Origin: Halomonas sp. A40-4
GTDB lineage: Bacteria; Pseudomonadota; Gammaproteobacteria; Pseudomonadales; Halomonadaceae
Direction: 5' to 3'
Assembly: GCF_015767635.1 (NCBI RefSeq)
Contig: NZ_CP065230.1
Coordinates: forward strand, 248,001 to 312,000
Length of the DNA stretch: 64,000 nt
Position 1 is the stretch's first letter; each line of letters starts with the position of its first letter. Under the pieces are notes generated by a model. That model did not search any database. It was not told the origin of the DNA and was given only the letters and a program-made list of their open reading frames with translations. The position numbers and the translations under genes are program-made. Shown here in pieces: positions 7,899 through 16,295 of the stretch.

Positions 7899-9656
7899 AT
7901 GACCGCACAAGAAGCGCAATGGCTCAATCGCATCATTCATACAGAAGACTTGCAGGTCCTTTTTCAGCCCATTGTGGATGCCAGCCAGCAAGCCATCTAT
8001 GGGTACGAGGCACTGGTTCGAGGGCCTCGCTCTTCTCCGCTTTATTCGCCGCTGCGGTTGTTTGAAGTCGCCACTCAGGCAGGGCTTCTGGTTGAGTTGG
8101 ACCTGCTTTGCCGTCGCTTGGCCATACGACGCTTTGCCGAACTCGAGCTGCCTAGTCTACTATTTCTGAACGTCATGCCGCTCACCATCCTGGAACGTGA
8201 TTTTCGCGAAGGATTGACGCTAGGCTTTATTCGCGAAAGCGGCCTTCCTCCAGAGCGCGTAGTGATCGAACTCACCGAGCACGTGCCCATTCATGATTAC
8301 CAGTTGATGCGCCAGGCAGTGGATCACTATCGCGACATGGGCTTTCAAGTGGCCTTGGATGATCTCGGCGCGGGCCACTCAAGCCTGCGCCACTGGTCGG
8401 AACTGCGCCCGGACTTCGTCAAACTGGATCGCCACTTTATTTCGGGCATCGATCAGGAGCCCGCCAAGCGCGAGTTTCTACGCTCTATTCTGGATGTTGC
8501 GCGTAGTCTGGACTGCCAATTGATAGCGGAGGGCGTTGAAACCGCCGCTGAGCACCTGTGCCTGTGGGAGCTCGATCGTGGCCTGGCCTTGCTGCAAGGG
8601 TTTTATTTTGCCAGACCCAGCGCGGAGCCTCCGCTTCAGCTGCATATGCGGCTGCCTGCCGCTAAACCGCTGGCAAACCCAGCGGGACGAACGGCCCGTT
8701 CGATCTGTCAGGCGATTGAAGCGGTCACCCCTAGCTGTGCTGTTCTTACGCTGGCCGAGCGCTTTCGACAGCAGTCGAGTCTTCGCTGCGTAGCGGTGGT
8801 CGATGACGGCAGGCCAGTGGCCGTGGTGCGCCGTAATGCGTTTCTCACCTTGTTTACCAACCCCTACAGCCATGCGCTTTATGCCAAGCGGTGCGTGCTG
8901 GATGTCGCCGATACCAAGTCATTGATCACTAATGCCAGTACCCCGCTGGATATATTGAGTCAGCAACTGACGGATAGCCGCGATATCGAGCAGGAAGACT
9001 TTGTGATTGTCGATGAAAATAGCCACTACCTGGGCATGGGCAATATTGTCGACTTGCTGCGTGAAATTACTGCCATCCAGGTTCGCCAGGCGCGCCATGC
9101 CAACCCGCTTACCGGGTTGCCGGGCAATATACTGATCAATGAAACCCTTGGCCGCTACCTGAATGCCGGTGAGGGGGTGGCCGCTGCTTACGTCGACCTG
9201 GATAATTTCAAGGCTTTTAACGACGCCTACGGCTATGCCCGGGGCGATCACATGATCATTGCGTTATCCCGGCTGCTGGAGGCTCAGGCCGATAGCGTCG
9301 GTGGCTTCATCGGCCATATCGGCGGGGATGATTTCATGCTGCTACTGCCGTTGGCGCATTGGGAAAAAGCCTGCCAGCAGATCCTGCATCATATGGAGCT
9401 GATGGCGCCGGGATTTTATGAAGAGGACGACCGCAAGCGTGGCGGAATCCACATCGAAAACCGGCAGGGGACAATCAGCTTCTTTCCGTTTGTCAGCGTC
9501 TCGATTGCCGTCAAGCCGATTCCACCCGTCGCCGACTGTAAGGCCCTGGATGTCGCTGCCGAACTCTCGGAGTTAAAGCAACAGGCCAAAAAAATTCCTG
9601 GCAACAGCCTGTTTGTCGAGCGACGTAGCCGCAACGCTGCCAGCTTGAAAGCGTAA
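7899..9656 (+). CDS. EAL-CBS pair-GGDEF cyclic-di-GMP protein
   Basis: A 585-aa soluble protein with inverted domain order. The N-terminal EAL domain (about 12-245) keeps the usual catalytic positions: EALVRGP, a metal-binding Asn (FLNVMP), IELTEH, DDLGAGHSS, KLDRHF, AEGVET and QGFYFARP, so phosphodiesterase activity is likely. Two CBS motifs follow (about 265-395), then GGDEF (about 405-575) with the variant signature GGDDF at 475-479 and no RxxD inhibitory site, so cyclase activity is doubtful. CBS pairs usually bind adenine nucleotides. No membrane segment is seen. A candidate Pho box precedes the gene, which would place this enzyme under phosphate control (inference). Confidence 0.9.
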   Translation: MTAQEAQWLNRIIHTEDLQVLFQPIVDASQQAIYGYEALVRGPRSSPLYSPLRLFEVATQAGLLVELDLLCRRLAIRRFAELELPSLLFLNVMPLTILERDFREGLTLGFIRESGLPPERVVIELTEHVPIHDYQLMRQAVDHYRDMGFQVALDDLGAGHSSLRHWSELRPDFVKLDRHFISGIDQEPAKREFLRSILDVARSLDCQLIAEGVETAAEHLCLWELDRGLALLQGFYFARPSAEPPLQLHMRLPAAKPLANPAGRTARSICQAIEAVTPSCAVLTLAERFRQQSSLRCVAVVDDGRPVAVVRRNAFLTLFTNPYSHALYAKRCVLDVADTKSLITNASTPLDILSQQLTDSRDIEQEDFVIVDENSHYLGMGNIVDLLREITAIQVRQARHANPLTGLPGNILINETLGRYLNAGEGVAAAYVDLDNFKAFNDAYGYARGDHMIIALSRLLEAQADSVGGFIGHIGGDDFMLLLPLAHWEKACQQILHHMELMAPGFYEEDDRKRGGIHIENRQGTISFFPFVSVSIAVKPIPPVADCKALDVAAELSELKQQAKKIPGNSLFVERRSRNAASLKA

Positions 9657-9666
9657 TGACACATTA

Positions 9667-9717
9667 CGGTCGTCAAAACGTCACCAATGGGTCATCTGAA
9701 TGTCCCGCCCCTGTCAT
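9667..9717 (+). promoter_or_regulatory. Array of five Pho-box-like 11-bp repeats before phnD
   Basis: Heptamers cGGTCgT, acGTCAc, ggGTCAT, atGTCcc and CTGTCAT begin at 9667, 9678, 9689, 9700 and 9711, each exactly 11 bp from the next and all sharing GTC at positions 3-5. The last is a perfect Pho half-site. GTCATCTGA is repeated at a 22-bp interval. The phasing is that of PhoB sites. A weak -10 (CAGTAT) may lie at 9728-9733. phnD starts 49 bp after the array. Confidence 0.6.
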
Positions 9718-9766
9718 CTGAGCGCGTCAGTATCGTTGTGTCTTCTAACAACGCATCAGGTGATCC

Positions 9767-10732
9767 ATGCAGACGTTATCTCTTCCTCGTACCCTCATTA
9801 GCGCCGCCGTTGCCAGTGCCTTTGCCTTTTCAGCCGTGGCGGTTCAGGCCGATCTTTCCAGCCGCTATCAGGATGCGGACGGCGATCTGATGGCAGATGT
9901 CCCCAGCGATGACGCCCAGTGGGTAGACCCGGACACGCTGGTGTTTGCCTATACGCCGGTCGAAGATCCCGCTGTCTATGCCGATGTCTGGTCTGACTTC
10001 CTGGATCATTTGAGTGACGCCACAGGTAAAGAGGTGCAGTTCTTCCCGGTACAGTCCAACGCTGCCCAGCAGGAAGCCATGCGTGCGGGCCGTTTGCACG
10101 TCGCCGGTTTTAATACGGGTGGTGTGCCAGTAGCGGTCAACTGCGGTGGTTTCCGTCCGTTTGCCATGATGGCCGCCGAGGACGGCAGCTTTGGCTATGA
10201 AATGGAAATTATCACCTACCCGGGTAGCGGTATTGAGTCCGTTGAAGATTTGCAGGGCCGCCAACTGGCATTCACCTCCGAGACGTCCAACTCGGGCTTC
10301 CGTGCGCCTTCAGCGCTACTGCGTTCCGAATACGGCATGGAAGCGGGAGAAGATTTTGAGACAGCGTTCTCGGGTTCACATGACAACTCTGTTCTAGGCG
10401 TGGTCAACGAAGACTATGAGGCCGCGGCCATCGCCAACTCGGTAGCGCGTCGGATGCTGTCGCGTGGCGTCGTGGAAGAAGGTGATTACGATGTCATTTA
10501 TACCTCGCAAACGTTCCCGACCACTGCCTACGGTACGGCCCATAACCTGGCACCCGAACTGGCGCAGGACATTCAGGACGCCTTCTTCAGCTATGACTGG
10601 GAAGGCACCGCCCTGGAGGAAGAATTCTCCAACTCCGGCGAAGCCCAGTTTATCCCCATTACCTATCAGGATAACTGGGAAGTGATTCGCACCATCGCTG
10701 ATGCCAATGGGGTGACCTACGACTGCGACTGA
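9767..10732 (+). CDS. phnD: Phosphonate/phosphite-type ABC transporter, periplasmic binding protein
   Basis: A 321-aa PhnD-family solute-binding protein. The signal peptide spans about residues 1-28, ending near AVQA. The mature part has the family features: FAYTPVEDPAVYADVW near the start, FFPVQSNAAQQEAMRAGRLHVAGFNTGG, GRQLAFTSETSNSGFRAPSALL and YEAAAIANSVARRM. It binds an oxidised or reduced phosphorus anion in the periplasm and delivers it to PhnC/PhnE. phnC and two phnE genes follow. No C-P lyase or phosphite dehydrogenase gene is in the window, so the ligand (phosphonate, phosphite or phosphate) is open. Pho-box repeats upstream suggest induction by phosphate starvation. Confidence 0.9.
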   Translation: MQTLSLPRTLISAAVASAFAFSAVAVQADLSSRYQDADGDLMADVPSDDAQWVDPDTLVFAYTPVEDPAVYADVWSDFLDHLSDATGKEVQFFPVQSNAAQQEAMRAGRLHVAGFNTGGVPVAVNCGGFRPFAMMAAEDGSFGYEMEIITYPGSGIESVEDLQGRQLAFTSETSNSGFRAPSALLRSEYGMEAGEDFETAFSGSHDNSVLGVVNEDYEAAAIANSVARRMLSRGVVEEGDYDVIYTSQTFPTTAYGTAHNLAPELAQDIQDAFFSYDWEGTALEEEFSNSGEAQFIPITYQDNWEVIRTIADANGVTYDCD

Positions 10733-10754
10733 TCGCCAGGTAGACGTTGTTAAC

Positions 10755-10790
10755 CGGCCAGGAAGGCTCCCCTTTCTGGCCGTTTCTTTA
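10755..10790 (+). terminator. Intrinsic terminator/attenuator between phnD and phnC
   Basis: A 12-bp stem (10755-10766 with 10771-10782, one G-T pair) has a CTCC tetraloop and is followed by TTTCTTTA. It sits inside the operon and probably lets only part of the transcripts continue into the ATPase and permease genes, keeping the binding protein in excess. Confidence 0.8.
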
Positions 10791-10807
10791 TATGTTTGAG
10801 GTGGAAA

Positions 10808-11650
10808 ATGTTGACACTAAGCGGCGTAGCCAAGCGCTACCCCACCGGCGATCGGGCGCTGGCCAATATAGAGTTAACCCTGCCCAAGGGACAGGTGATG
10901 GCGCTGATCGGGCCATCCGGCGCCGGTAAAAGCACCCTGATTCGTTGTGTGAACCGGCTGGTTGAGCCTACCCAGGGCAGCATTCGCCTGGAAAATACCG
11001 AAATTACCAAGCTTTCCGGCCACAAGCTGCGCCATGCACGGCGTTCCATGGGCATGATTTTCCAGGAGTATGCCCTGGTTGATCGACTCACCGTGATGGA
11101 AAACGTGCTCTCAGGTCAGTTGGGTTACGTGGGTTTCTGGCGCAGCTTTCTGCGCCGCTACCCTCAGGAAGCGGTCGTGGAAGCGTTTCGGCTGTTGGAG
11201 CGGGTTGGCTTGACGCACGCCATCGATAAGCGTGCCGATGCGCTATCGGGCGGTCAGCGTCAGCGTGTGGGGATCGCCCGGGCCCTGTTGCAGAGCCCCA
11301 AGCTGCTGTTGGTCGATGAACCCACCGCCAGCCTTGACCCGAAAACCTCTCGCCAAATCATGCGCTTGATTCGTGAGCTGTGTGCCGAGCGTGACCTGGC
11401 GGCGATTATCAATATCCATGATGTGGCGCTGGCGAAGCAGTTTGCCGACCGCATCGTCGGACTGCGGGCGGGGGAAATCGTCTTTGACGGTGACCCCAGT
11501 GAGCTCACCAGCGAGATTCTCACTACGATCTACGGCGAGGAGGACTGGGATACCACGCCCGAACCAATGGATGACGAGGTTAGCGATGACCCGCGCGATA
11601 CAGCCTCGTACAGCGCGGCCCCCGCAATGGCCGTCGGAGGCGCACGATGA
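10808..11650 (+). CDS. phnC: Phosphonate-type ABC transporter ATPase
   Basis: A 280-aa ABC ATPase. Walker A is GPSGAGKST (about residues 35-43), the Q-loop is in [19 protein letters not shown], the signature is [15 protein letters not shown], Walker B is [12 protein letters not shown], and the switch His is in INIHD. The [14 protein letters not shown] segment is typical of PhnC. A ~40-residue acidic C-terminal extension ([18 protein letters not shown]...) goes beyond the usual length of about 260. ATG 10808 has GAGGTG just upstream. The stop overlaps the phnE start (ATGA). It powers import through the two following permeases. Confidence 0.92.
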   Translation: MLTLSGVAKRYPTGDRALANIELTLPKGQVMALIGPSGAGKSTLIRCVNRLVEPTQGSIRLENTEITKLSGHKLRHARRSMGMIFQEYALVDRLTVMENVLSGQLGYVGFWRSFLRRYPQEAVVEAFRLLERVGLTHAIDKRADALSGGQRQRVGIARALLQSPKLLLVDEPTASLDPKTSRQIMRLIRELCAERDLAAIINIHDVALAKQFADRIVGLRAGEIVFDGDPSELTSEILTTIYGEEDWDTTPEPMDDEVSDDPRDTASYSAAPAMAVGGAR

Positions 11651-12480
11651 GCGAGCAGGCCGAGATGTTGACGGCGCGCCAGCAAGCGGCACACCGCGGC
11701 GAGTGGCGCCGGCTTCCACTGATCGCAAGCCCGCGATTGCGCTGGGGCATTGTCCTCGGAGTGGGGGTGTATCTTGTGTTGGCGCTCGCCTCGGTAGAGG
11801 TGGACTGGGAGCGCGTGGCTGAGGGGGCGGGCCGTGCGGTGAATTTTCTGGGCGCGTTTATGCAGCCCGATTTTGTCAGCCGTTACGACGATATCGTTGC
11901 GGGTTTGCTGGAAAGCTTGACCATGACGCTGACCTCCACGGTGATTGGGGTGCTGCTGGCGATACCCGTCGGGTTGGGGGGCGCGCGCAATATTGCGCCA
12001 TTGCCGATTTACACAGCCTGCCGGGCGATCATTGCGGTGTCGCGCACTTTTCAGGAGGTCATCATCGCCATCCTGTTCGTGGTGATGTTCGGCTTTGGGC
12101 CTTTTGCCGGCATGATCACCCTGGCGTTTGCGACGATTGGTTTCATGGCCAAGCTGCTGGCCGAAGACATCGAGGACCTGGACTGGCGTCAGGTTGAGGC
12201 AGTGCGCGCCACGGGTGCCAGCTGGTGGCAAACCATGAATCACGCGATTCAACCCCAGGTCATGCCGCGTTTGATCGGGCTTTCAATGTACCGCCTGGAT
12301 ATCAACTTCCGCGAATCTTCGGTAATCGGGATTGTCGGGGCAGGCGGTATCGGCGCCACCTTGAACACCTCGCTGAGCCGCTACGAATACGATACCTCAG
12401 CGGCGATCCTGCTGATCATCATCGCCATCGTATTGCTGTGCGAGTACGCCTCGAGTCATGTCCGTCGCTGGACCCAGTAA
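11647..12480 (+). CDS. phnE: Phosphonate-type ABC transporter permease 1
   Basis: A 277-aa inner-membrane permease with about six hydrophobic segments and the BPD_transp_1 coupling (EAA) region [24 protein letters not shown] near residue 190. The [20 protein letters not shown] segment is characteristic of PhnE. The N-terminus is a ~35-residue cytoplasmic extension. It is translationally coupled to phnC by a 4-bp overlap and probably forms a heterodimeric channel with the next gene product. Confidence 0.92.
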   Translation: MSEQAEMLTARQQAAHRGEWRRLPLIASPRLRWGIVLGVGVYLVLALASVEVDWERVAEGAGRAVNFLGAFMQPDFVSRYDDIVAGLLESLTMTLTSTVIGVLLAIPVGLGGARNIAPLPIYTACRAIIAVSRTFQEVIIAILFVVMFGFGPFAGMITLAFATIGFMAKLLAEDIEDLDWRQVEAVRATGASWWQTMNHAIQPQVMPRLIGLSMYRLDINFRESSVIGIVGAGGIGATLNTSLSRYEYDTSAAILLIIIAIVLLCEYASSHVRRWTQ

Positions 12481-12526
12481 CCCCTGAATCAGTCTTTTCT
12501 GAATCGATACTTTGTGGAGTAGTTGA

Positions 12527-13342
12527 ATGCCCGTTTCCACCTCATCTCAGGGTCAGCCGGTCTGGCGGCGGCGTACGACCCGCGCGCAATGGCTCCAGTA
12601 CCTGGCCTGGCTGGCAGGGGTCAGCCTGTTTCTGCTCTGCTGGAAGCTGATTTCCGACAATACCATGTGGGTGTTCGTCGACGACGCTGGCCGCCAGGGA
12701 GCCGATCTGATCAGCCGCATGACCCCACCCGAGTGGGGCTATGCCAATGTGCTATGGAAGCCCATGTGGGACACCCTGAACATTGCCACCCTGGGCACGG
12801 CGCTGGGCATTGTCATGGCCTTTCCAGTGGCGTTTCTGGCGGCTCGCAATACGACACCGCATCCGCTTATACGCAGCGCCGCGTTGGTGGTGATTGTGTC
12901 GTCACGCTCGATCAACTCGCTGATCTGGGCAATGTTGCTGGTCACCATCCTGGGTCCCGGCGTGCTGGCAGGGATTATTGCCATCGCTCTGCGTTCCATC
13001 GGCTTTGTGGGTAAGCTGCTCTACGAATCCATCGAAGAGATTCATCCCACGCCGGTCGAGGCGATCAGCGCGACCGGTGCGAGCCGTATGCAGGTAATGA
13101 ACTATGGTGTGTTGCCCCAGGTCATGCCAGCATTTGCCGGTATCAGCGTTTACCGTTGGGATATCAATATCCGCGAATCGACTGTGCTGGGCCTGGTGGG
13201 GGCGGGCGGTATCGGTTTGCAGTTGAACGCTTCGATCAACAGCCTTGCCTGGGATCAGGTCAGCGTGATTTTCGTCATGATCTTTGCCACCGTACTGGTG
13301 TCGGAGTGGATATCCGCCCGGGTACGCCACGCGATTATCTAA
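12527..13342 (+). CDS. phnE: Phosphonate-type ABC transporter permease 2
   Basis: A 271-aa permease homologous to the preceding one. It has the coupling motif EAISATGASRMQVMNYGVLPQVMP and the PhnE segment NIRESTVLGLVGAGGIGLQL. About six membrane helices are predicted. It starts 46 bp after the first phnE, preceded by a GTGGAG-type ribosome-binding site. Systems with two PhnE proteins are common in Halomonas, pseudomonads and cyanobacteria. This is the last gene of the phnDCEE operon here. Confidence 0.92.
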   Translation: MPVSTSSQGQPVWRRRTTRAQWLQYLAWLAGVSLFLLCWKLISDNTMWVFVDDAGRQGADLISRMTPPEWGYANVLWKPMWDTLNIATLGTALGIVMAFPVAFLAARNTTPHPLIRSAALVVIVSSRSINSLIWAMLLVTILGPGVLAGIIAIALRSIGFVGKLLYESIEEIHPTPVEAISATGASRMQVMNYGVLPQVMPAFAGISVYRWDINIRESTVLGLVGAGGIGLQLNASINSLAWDQVSVIFVMIFATVLVSEWISARVRHAII

Positions 13343-13409
13343 TCGATTTGGCAGCGTCTCGATCTTTGCGCCATGCTATAGACTAACCGGTCAAAGTAGA
13401 GATGCCTCC

Positions 13410-13889
13410 ATGCCCTTCGCGCGCAGCTTGCCTATTGTAGGTTTGTTAATCCTCATGATGGTGTCAGGCTGCGCCAGTCACAAGACAGACCTGAATGAAC
13501 GCCTTGACGAGGCTGAGGGCTTGTCCATGGAGCGTGCGTTGATTCTTTCCCATGCCCAGCAAGCGCTGGGCACTCCCTACCGCTTCGGCGGTAACTCGCC
13601 CGACGGTCTGGACTGCTCCGGACTGGTCGAGATGGTCTATCAAGCGGCGGGGATCCGTGTGCCTCGTACCGCCGACCAGCAGTTTCGCCAACTGCCAACG
13701 GCGAATGCTCCGCGCCCGGGTGATCTGCTGTTTTTTGGTTCACGCCAGAAAGCCACTCACGTGGGCATTTACCGCGGGCAGGGGCAGATGATTCACGCCC
13801 CCGGCAGCGGCCGTGAAGTGGTGAGTGTGCCGCTGGATATCGACTACTGGCAGCAGCGCTTTCTGGGGGCCGCAAGCCCCGCTCCGTGA
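13410..13889 (+). CDS. NlpC/P60 family lipoprotein (peptidoglycan endopeptidase)
   Basis: A 159-aa lipoprotein. A signal peptide ends in the lipobox VSGC (Cys about residue 20), so the protein should be anchored in the outer membrane. The NlpC/P60 domain has the catalytic triad positions Cys69 (GLDCSGLV), His117 (THVGIY) and His129 (MIHAPGSG), and the family segment GTPYRFGGNSPDGLDCSG. It probably cuts D-Glu-DAP-type bonds in peptidoglycan stem peptides, like E. coli MepS. ATG 13410 is used because it begins directly at the signal peptide. It is monocistronic by appearance, 67 bp after phnE. Confidence 0.9.
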   Translation: MPFARSLPIVGLLILMMVSGCASHKTDLNERLDEAEGLSMERALILSHAQQALGTPYRFGGNSPDGLDCSGLVEMVYQAAGIRVPRTADQQFRQLPTANAPRPGDLLFFGSRQKATHVGIYRGQGQMIHAPGSGREVVSVPLDIDYWQQRFLGAASPAP

Positions 13890-13934
13890 GCGCCCCACGA
13901 TAGGTTTGAACGTGTCTAATAACTCTTTGGTTTC

Positions 13935-13975
13935 ATGACCTGGGTCAATTAGCGTGCATTCCAGCTCCCTATAAT
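13935..13975 (+). promoter_or_regulatory. Candidate FNR/Anr class II promoter
   Basis: ATGAC-CTGG-GTCAA (13935-13948) differs by one base from the Anr/FNR consensus TTGAC-N4-GTCAA. A perfect TATAAT lies at 13970-13975. The dyad centre is 31 bp from the -10 centre, so with a start near 13982 the box centres close to -41, the class II position. No good -35 hexamer is present, as expected for an activated promoter. The remaining ~150 bp to the chemoreceptor start hold no ORF. Confidence 0.55.
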
Positions 13976-14135
13976 ATGCTTCGTTTTGACTTCCTACCTA
14001 ATCCATGAGCATTAAGCGTATTTAACTACGTGACATGATGCGGCACACTCAGTTCAAAGCGTTACACGACGCGATAACAAAAACGCGAGCATGCCGCTTA
14101 CCTCACTAACGACGCTATCAGTTTGAGGCTAAGCA

Positions 14136-16070
14136 ATGAAAACTATCGTTAACCGCATGCCGATGCGGCTCAAATTCGCCTGCGTGTTGCTATTGCCGTT
14201 GCTCGCGTTGGCCTGGTTTGCCATTCAGGGGATCATGGAACGTCGTACTTCGCTGCAGGAGTTTGACCGCCTCCATGCAATGACTGAGCTTGCTCAGCGT
14301 GCCGGTGATGTTGTTCATCAGATGCAGTTAGAGCGTGGGATGACGGCTGGATTTTTAGGCAGCGAGGGTGACGCGTTTGGCAACCGGCTTCGCCAGCAGC
14401 GACCCAACACCGATGAGGCCGCCGAGGCGTTTCATAACGAGCGGGCTTCCCTGGATCAATCGCAGCTGACGCCCTCCGTCCAGCAGCAACTGCGCGAGAT
14501 TGATGAACGTTGGCAACGCCAGCCGGCGCTTCGCGATCGCGTTGATGACCTGGAGGTGACGATGGGGGAGGCGCTTGGTCACTATACCGGCATTAACGGC
14601 CAACTGATGGCGTTTGTAGGTACGTTGGCGCATCTCACTCAGGAAGGTGATATCACCCGCCAACTGAGCGCTTATTATCAGCTATTGGAAGCCAAGGATC
14701 TGGCCGGTATCGAACGGGCGCTGCTGTCGAATGCGTTTGCTGCGGATGGCATGTCAGCCGAGATGTTGCGACGCTTTTTATCACTGCTCGGCGAGGAACA
14801 GGCCTTTTTGGATAGCTTTCGGGTCCTGACCAGTGAAGCAAGTCGCGAACAGCTTGCTCAAGCGCTAAGCGGTGCGGAGATCGAGCGACTTCTGGAGCGG
14901 CGCGAACTTGCCATCAGCCAAGCCAGCGAGGGCGGCTACGGCGTGGACCCAGAGGAATGGTTCGAATGGCAGACAGTGAAGATCGGCCGTTTGAAGGCAT
15001 TAGAAGACCAGGTGGCGGATTCGATAGTGACTCAAACAGCCGCGTTGCGTCAGGAAGCTCAGCAGGCGCTCTGGCAATATGCGGGGATTGCGCTGGTGGC
15101 CAGTATGGTGGCGATAGGCGTTGCCGCATTGATTGTACGGGCAATTACGCAACCGCTGCATCTGGCACTGTCCAGCATTGAGACGCGCGGTAACGATCTG
15201 ACCCAGCGTTTGAAAGTGCCGGGTAGCGATGAATTATCGCAGCTGTATCGCGCCTTCAATGAATCGTCGGCGGTAACTGAGAACCTGGTGGCTGAGATCA
15301 AACACAACGCACAGTCGGTGGCGGTGGCCAGCAATCAGATCGCGCAAGGAAACCAGGACCTTGCTCAGCGGACGGAAGAGCAGTCTGCTTCGCTGGTACA
15401 GACCGCGTCGAGTATGGAGCAGATCACAGCGACGGTCCGCCAGAGCTCTGACAACGCCCAACAGGCTCAGAAGATGACTGGCGAAGTGGCCGAGGAAGCC
15501 AAAGAGGCGACTCATGTGGCGTCGCAAGCCCAGCAAGCCATGCAGCTCATTCAGCAAGCCAATGAACAAGTCACCAGCATTGTCGCGACGATTGACAATA
15601 TTGCTTTCCAGACCAACTTGCTGGCGCTGAATGCCTCGGTTGAGGCCGCGCGAGCGGGTGAACATGGGCGTGGTTTCGCGGTGGTGGCCGATGAAGTACG
15701 CAAGCTGGCCAGCCGGAGCGCTGACGAAGCGAGCCAGATTCGTCAACTGGTCGATAACAACGTGAACAAGATTGCCGAGGGCGAAACCCTGGTAACATCG
15801 ACCAACAATACGCTGGAACGTATCGCCCAGCGCGTTAAGCAGATGGCGGGCTTGATGGATGAGATGGCCTCGGCGACCCATGAGCAATCATCGGGCATTG
15901 AGGAAATTAATCGGGCCATGGTTCAGCTGGAGGACGTCACTCAGCAAAATGCTTCCTTGGTGGAAGAAGTCGCGGCGGCCAGTCGTTCGCTGGATGAGCA
16001 GGCTGATGATATGACCCGAAGAATGAATACGTATCAGGTGCGCGACAGCCATCAAGTTATGCTTAGTTAG
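14136..16070 (+). CDS. Methyl-accepting chemotaxis protein with NIT-type sensor
   Basis: A 644-aa chemoreceptor. TM1 is at about residues 12-32. A long periplasmic helical domain (about 35-305) carries LERGMTAGFLGSEG, which fits the nitrate/nitrite-sensing NIT domain. TM2 is at about 308-330, then HAMP, then a methyl-accepting signalling domain (about 385-635). The hairpin tip is IATIDNIAFQTNLLALNASVEAARAGEHGRGFAVVADEVRKLA, the CheA/CheW contact region. No C-terminal NWETF-like CheR pentapeptide is visible. A candidate FNR/Anr promoter lies upstream, consistent with nitrate taxis under low oxygen (inference). Confidence 0.9.
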   Translation: MKTIVNRMPMRLKFACVLLLPLLALAWFAIQGIMERRTSLQEFDRLHAMTELAQRAGDVVHQMQLERGMTAGFLGSEGDAFGNRLRQQRPNTDEAAEAFHNERASLDQSQLTPSVQQQLREIDERWQRQPALRDRVDDLEVTMGEALGHYTGINGQLMAFVGTLAHLTQEGDITRQLSAYYQLLEAKDLAGIERALLSNAFAADGMSAEMLRRFLSLLGEEQAFLDSFRVLTSEASREQLAQALSGAEIERLLERRELAISQASEGGYGVDPEEWFEWQTVKIGRLKALEDQVADSIVTQTAALRQEAQQALWQYAGIALVASMVAIGVAALIVRAITQPLHLALSSIETRGNDLTQRLKVPGSDELSQLYRAFNESSAVTENLVAEIKHNAQSVAVASNQIAQGNQDLAQRTEEQSASLVQTASSMEQITATVRQSSDNAQQAQKMTGEVAEEAKEATHVASQAQQAMQLIQQANEQVTSIVATIDNIAFQTNLLALNASVEAARAGEHGRGFAVVADEVRKLASRSADEASQIRQLVDNNVNKIAEGETLVTSTNNTLERIAQRVKQMAGLMDEMASATHEQSSGIEEINRAMVQLEDVTQQNASLVEEVAAASRSLDEQADDMTRRMNTYQVRDSHQVMLS

Positions 16071-16078
16071 GCCGATAT
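16052..16078 (+). promoter_or_regulatory. Candidate FliA (sigma28) promoter
   Basis: TCAAGTTA (16052-16059), an 11-bp spacer, then GCCGATAT (16071-16078), close to the flagellar consensus TAAAGTTT-N11-GCCGATAA. It overlaps the end of the chemoreceptor gene and would transcribe the PAS-GGDEF-EAL gene at 16296, although a hairpin follows immediately. Confidence 0.4.
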
Positions 16079-16085
16079 AAACCAT

Positions 16086-16114
16086 AGAGGGCGCTGACTG
16101 GAGCGCCCTCTTGA
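16086..16114 (+). terminator. Hairpin terminator after the chemoreceptor gene
   Basis: A perfect 10-bp stem (AGAGGGCGCT / AGCGCCCTCT) with a GACTGG loop is followed by a short, imperfect T tract (TTGAT). It lies 16 bp after the stop codon and probably ends part of the upstream transcripts. Confidence 0.6.
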
Positions 16115-16295
16115 TATGAACTGTGACTGAAGGACAGTGCCTGGCGTTTTGTAATGCGTTGATTAGCGACGATTGTCGTGTCGCGCAGGGTTTAACAGTA
16201 GGTGATGATATAATGAACCTGCTGTGTATGGGGAGGCCTCTGACGCAGCTAAAAATACATTGACGACTATTATAAATTGAGGAGCGCTGGGACGT

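Noticed and set aside
9687..9890. Small ORF before and across phnD start
   Set aside because: It overlaps the Pho-box array and the phnD signal peptide in another frame and has no ribosome-binding site.
14051..14077. FliA-like GATAA before the chemoreceptor gene
   Set aside because: The -10 resembles CGCGATAA, but no TAAAG- or TCAAG-like element lies at 11-bp spacing.
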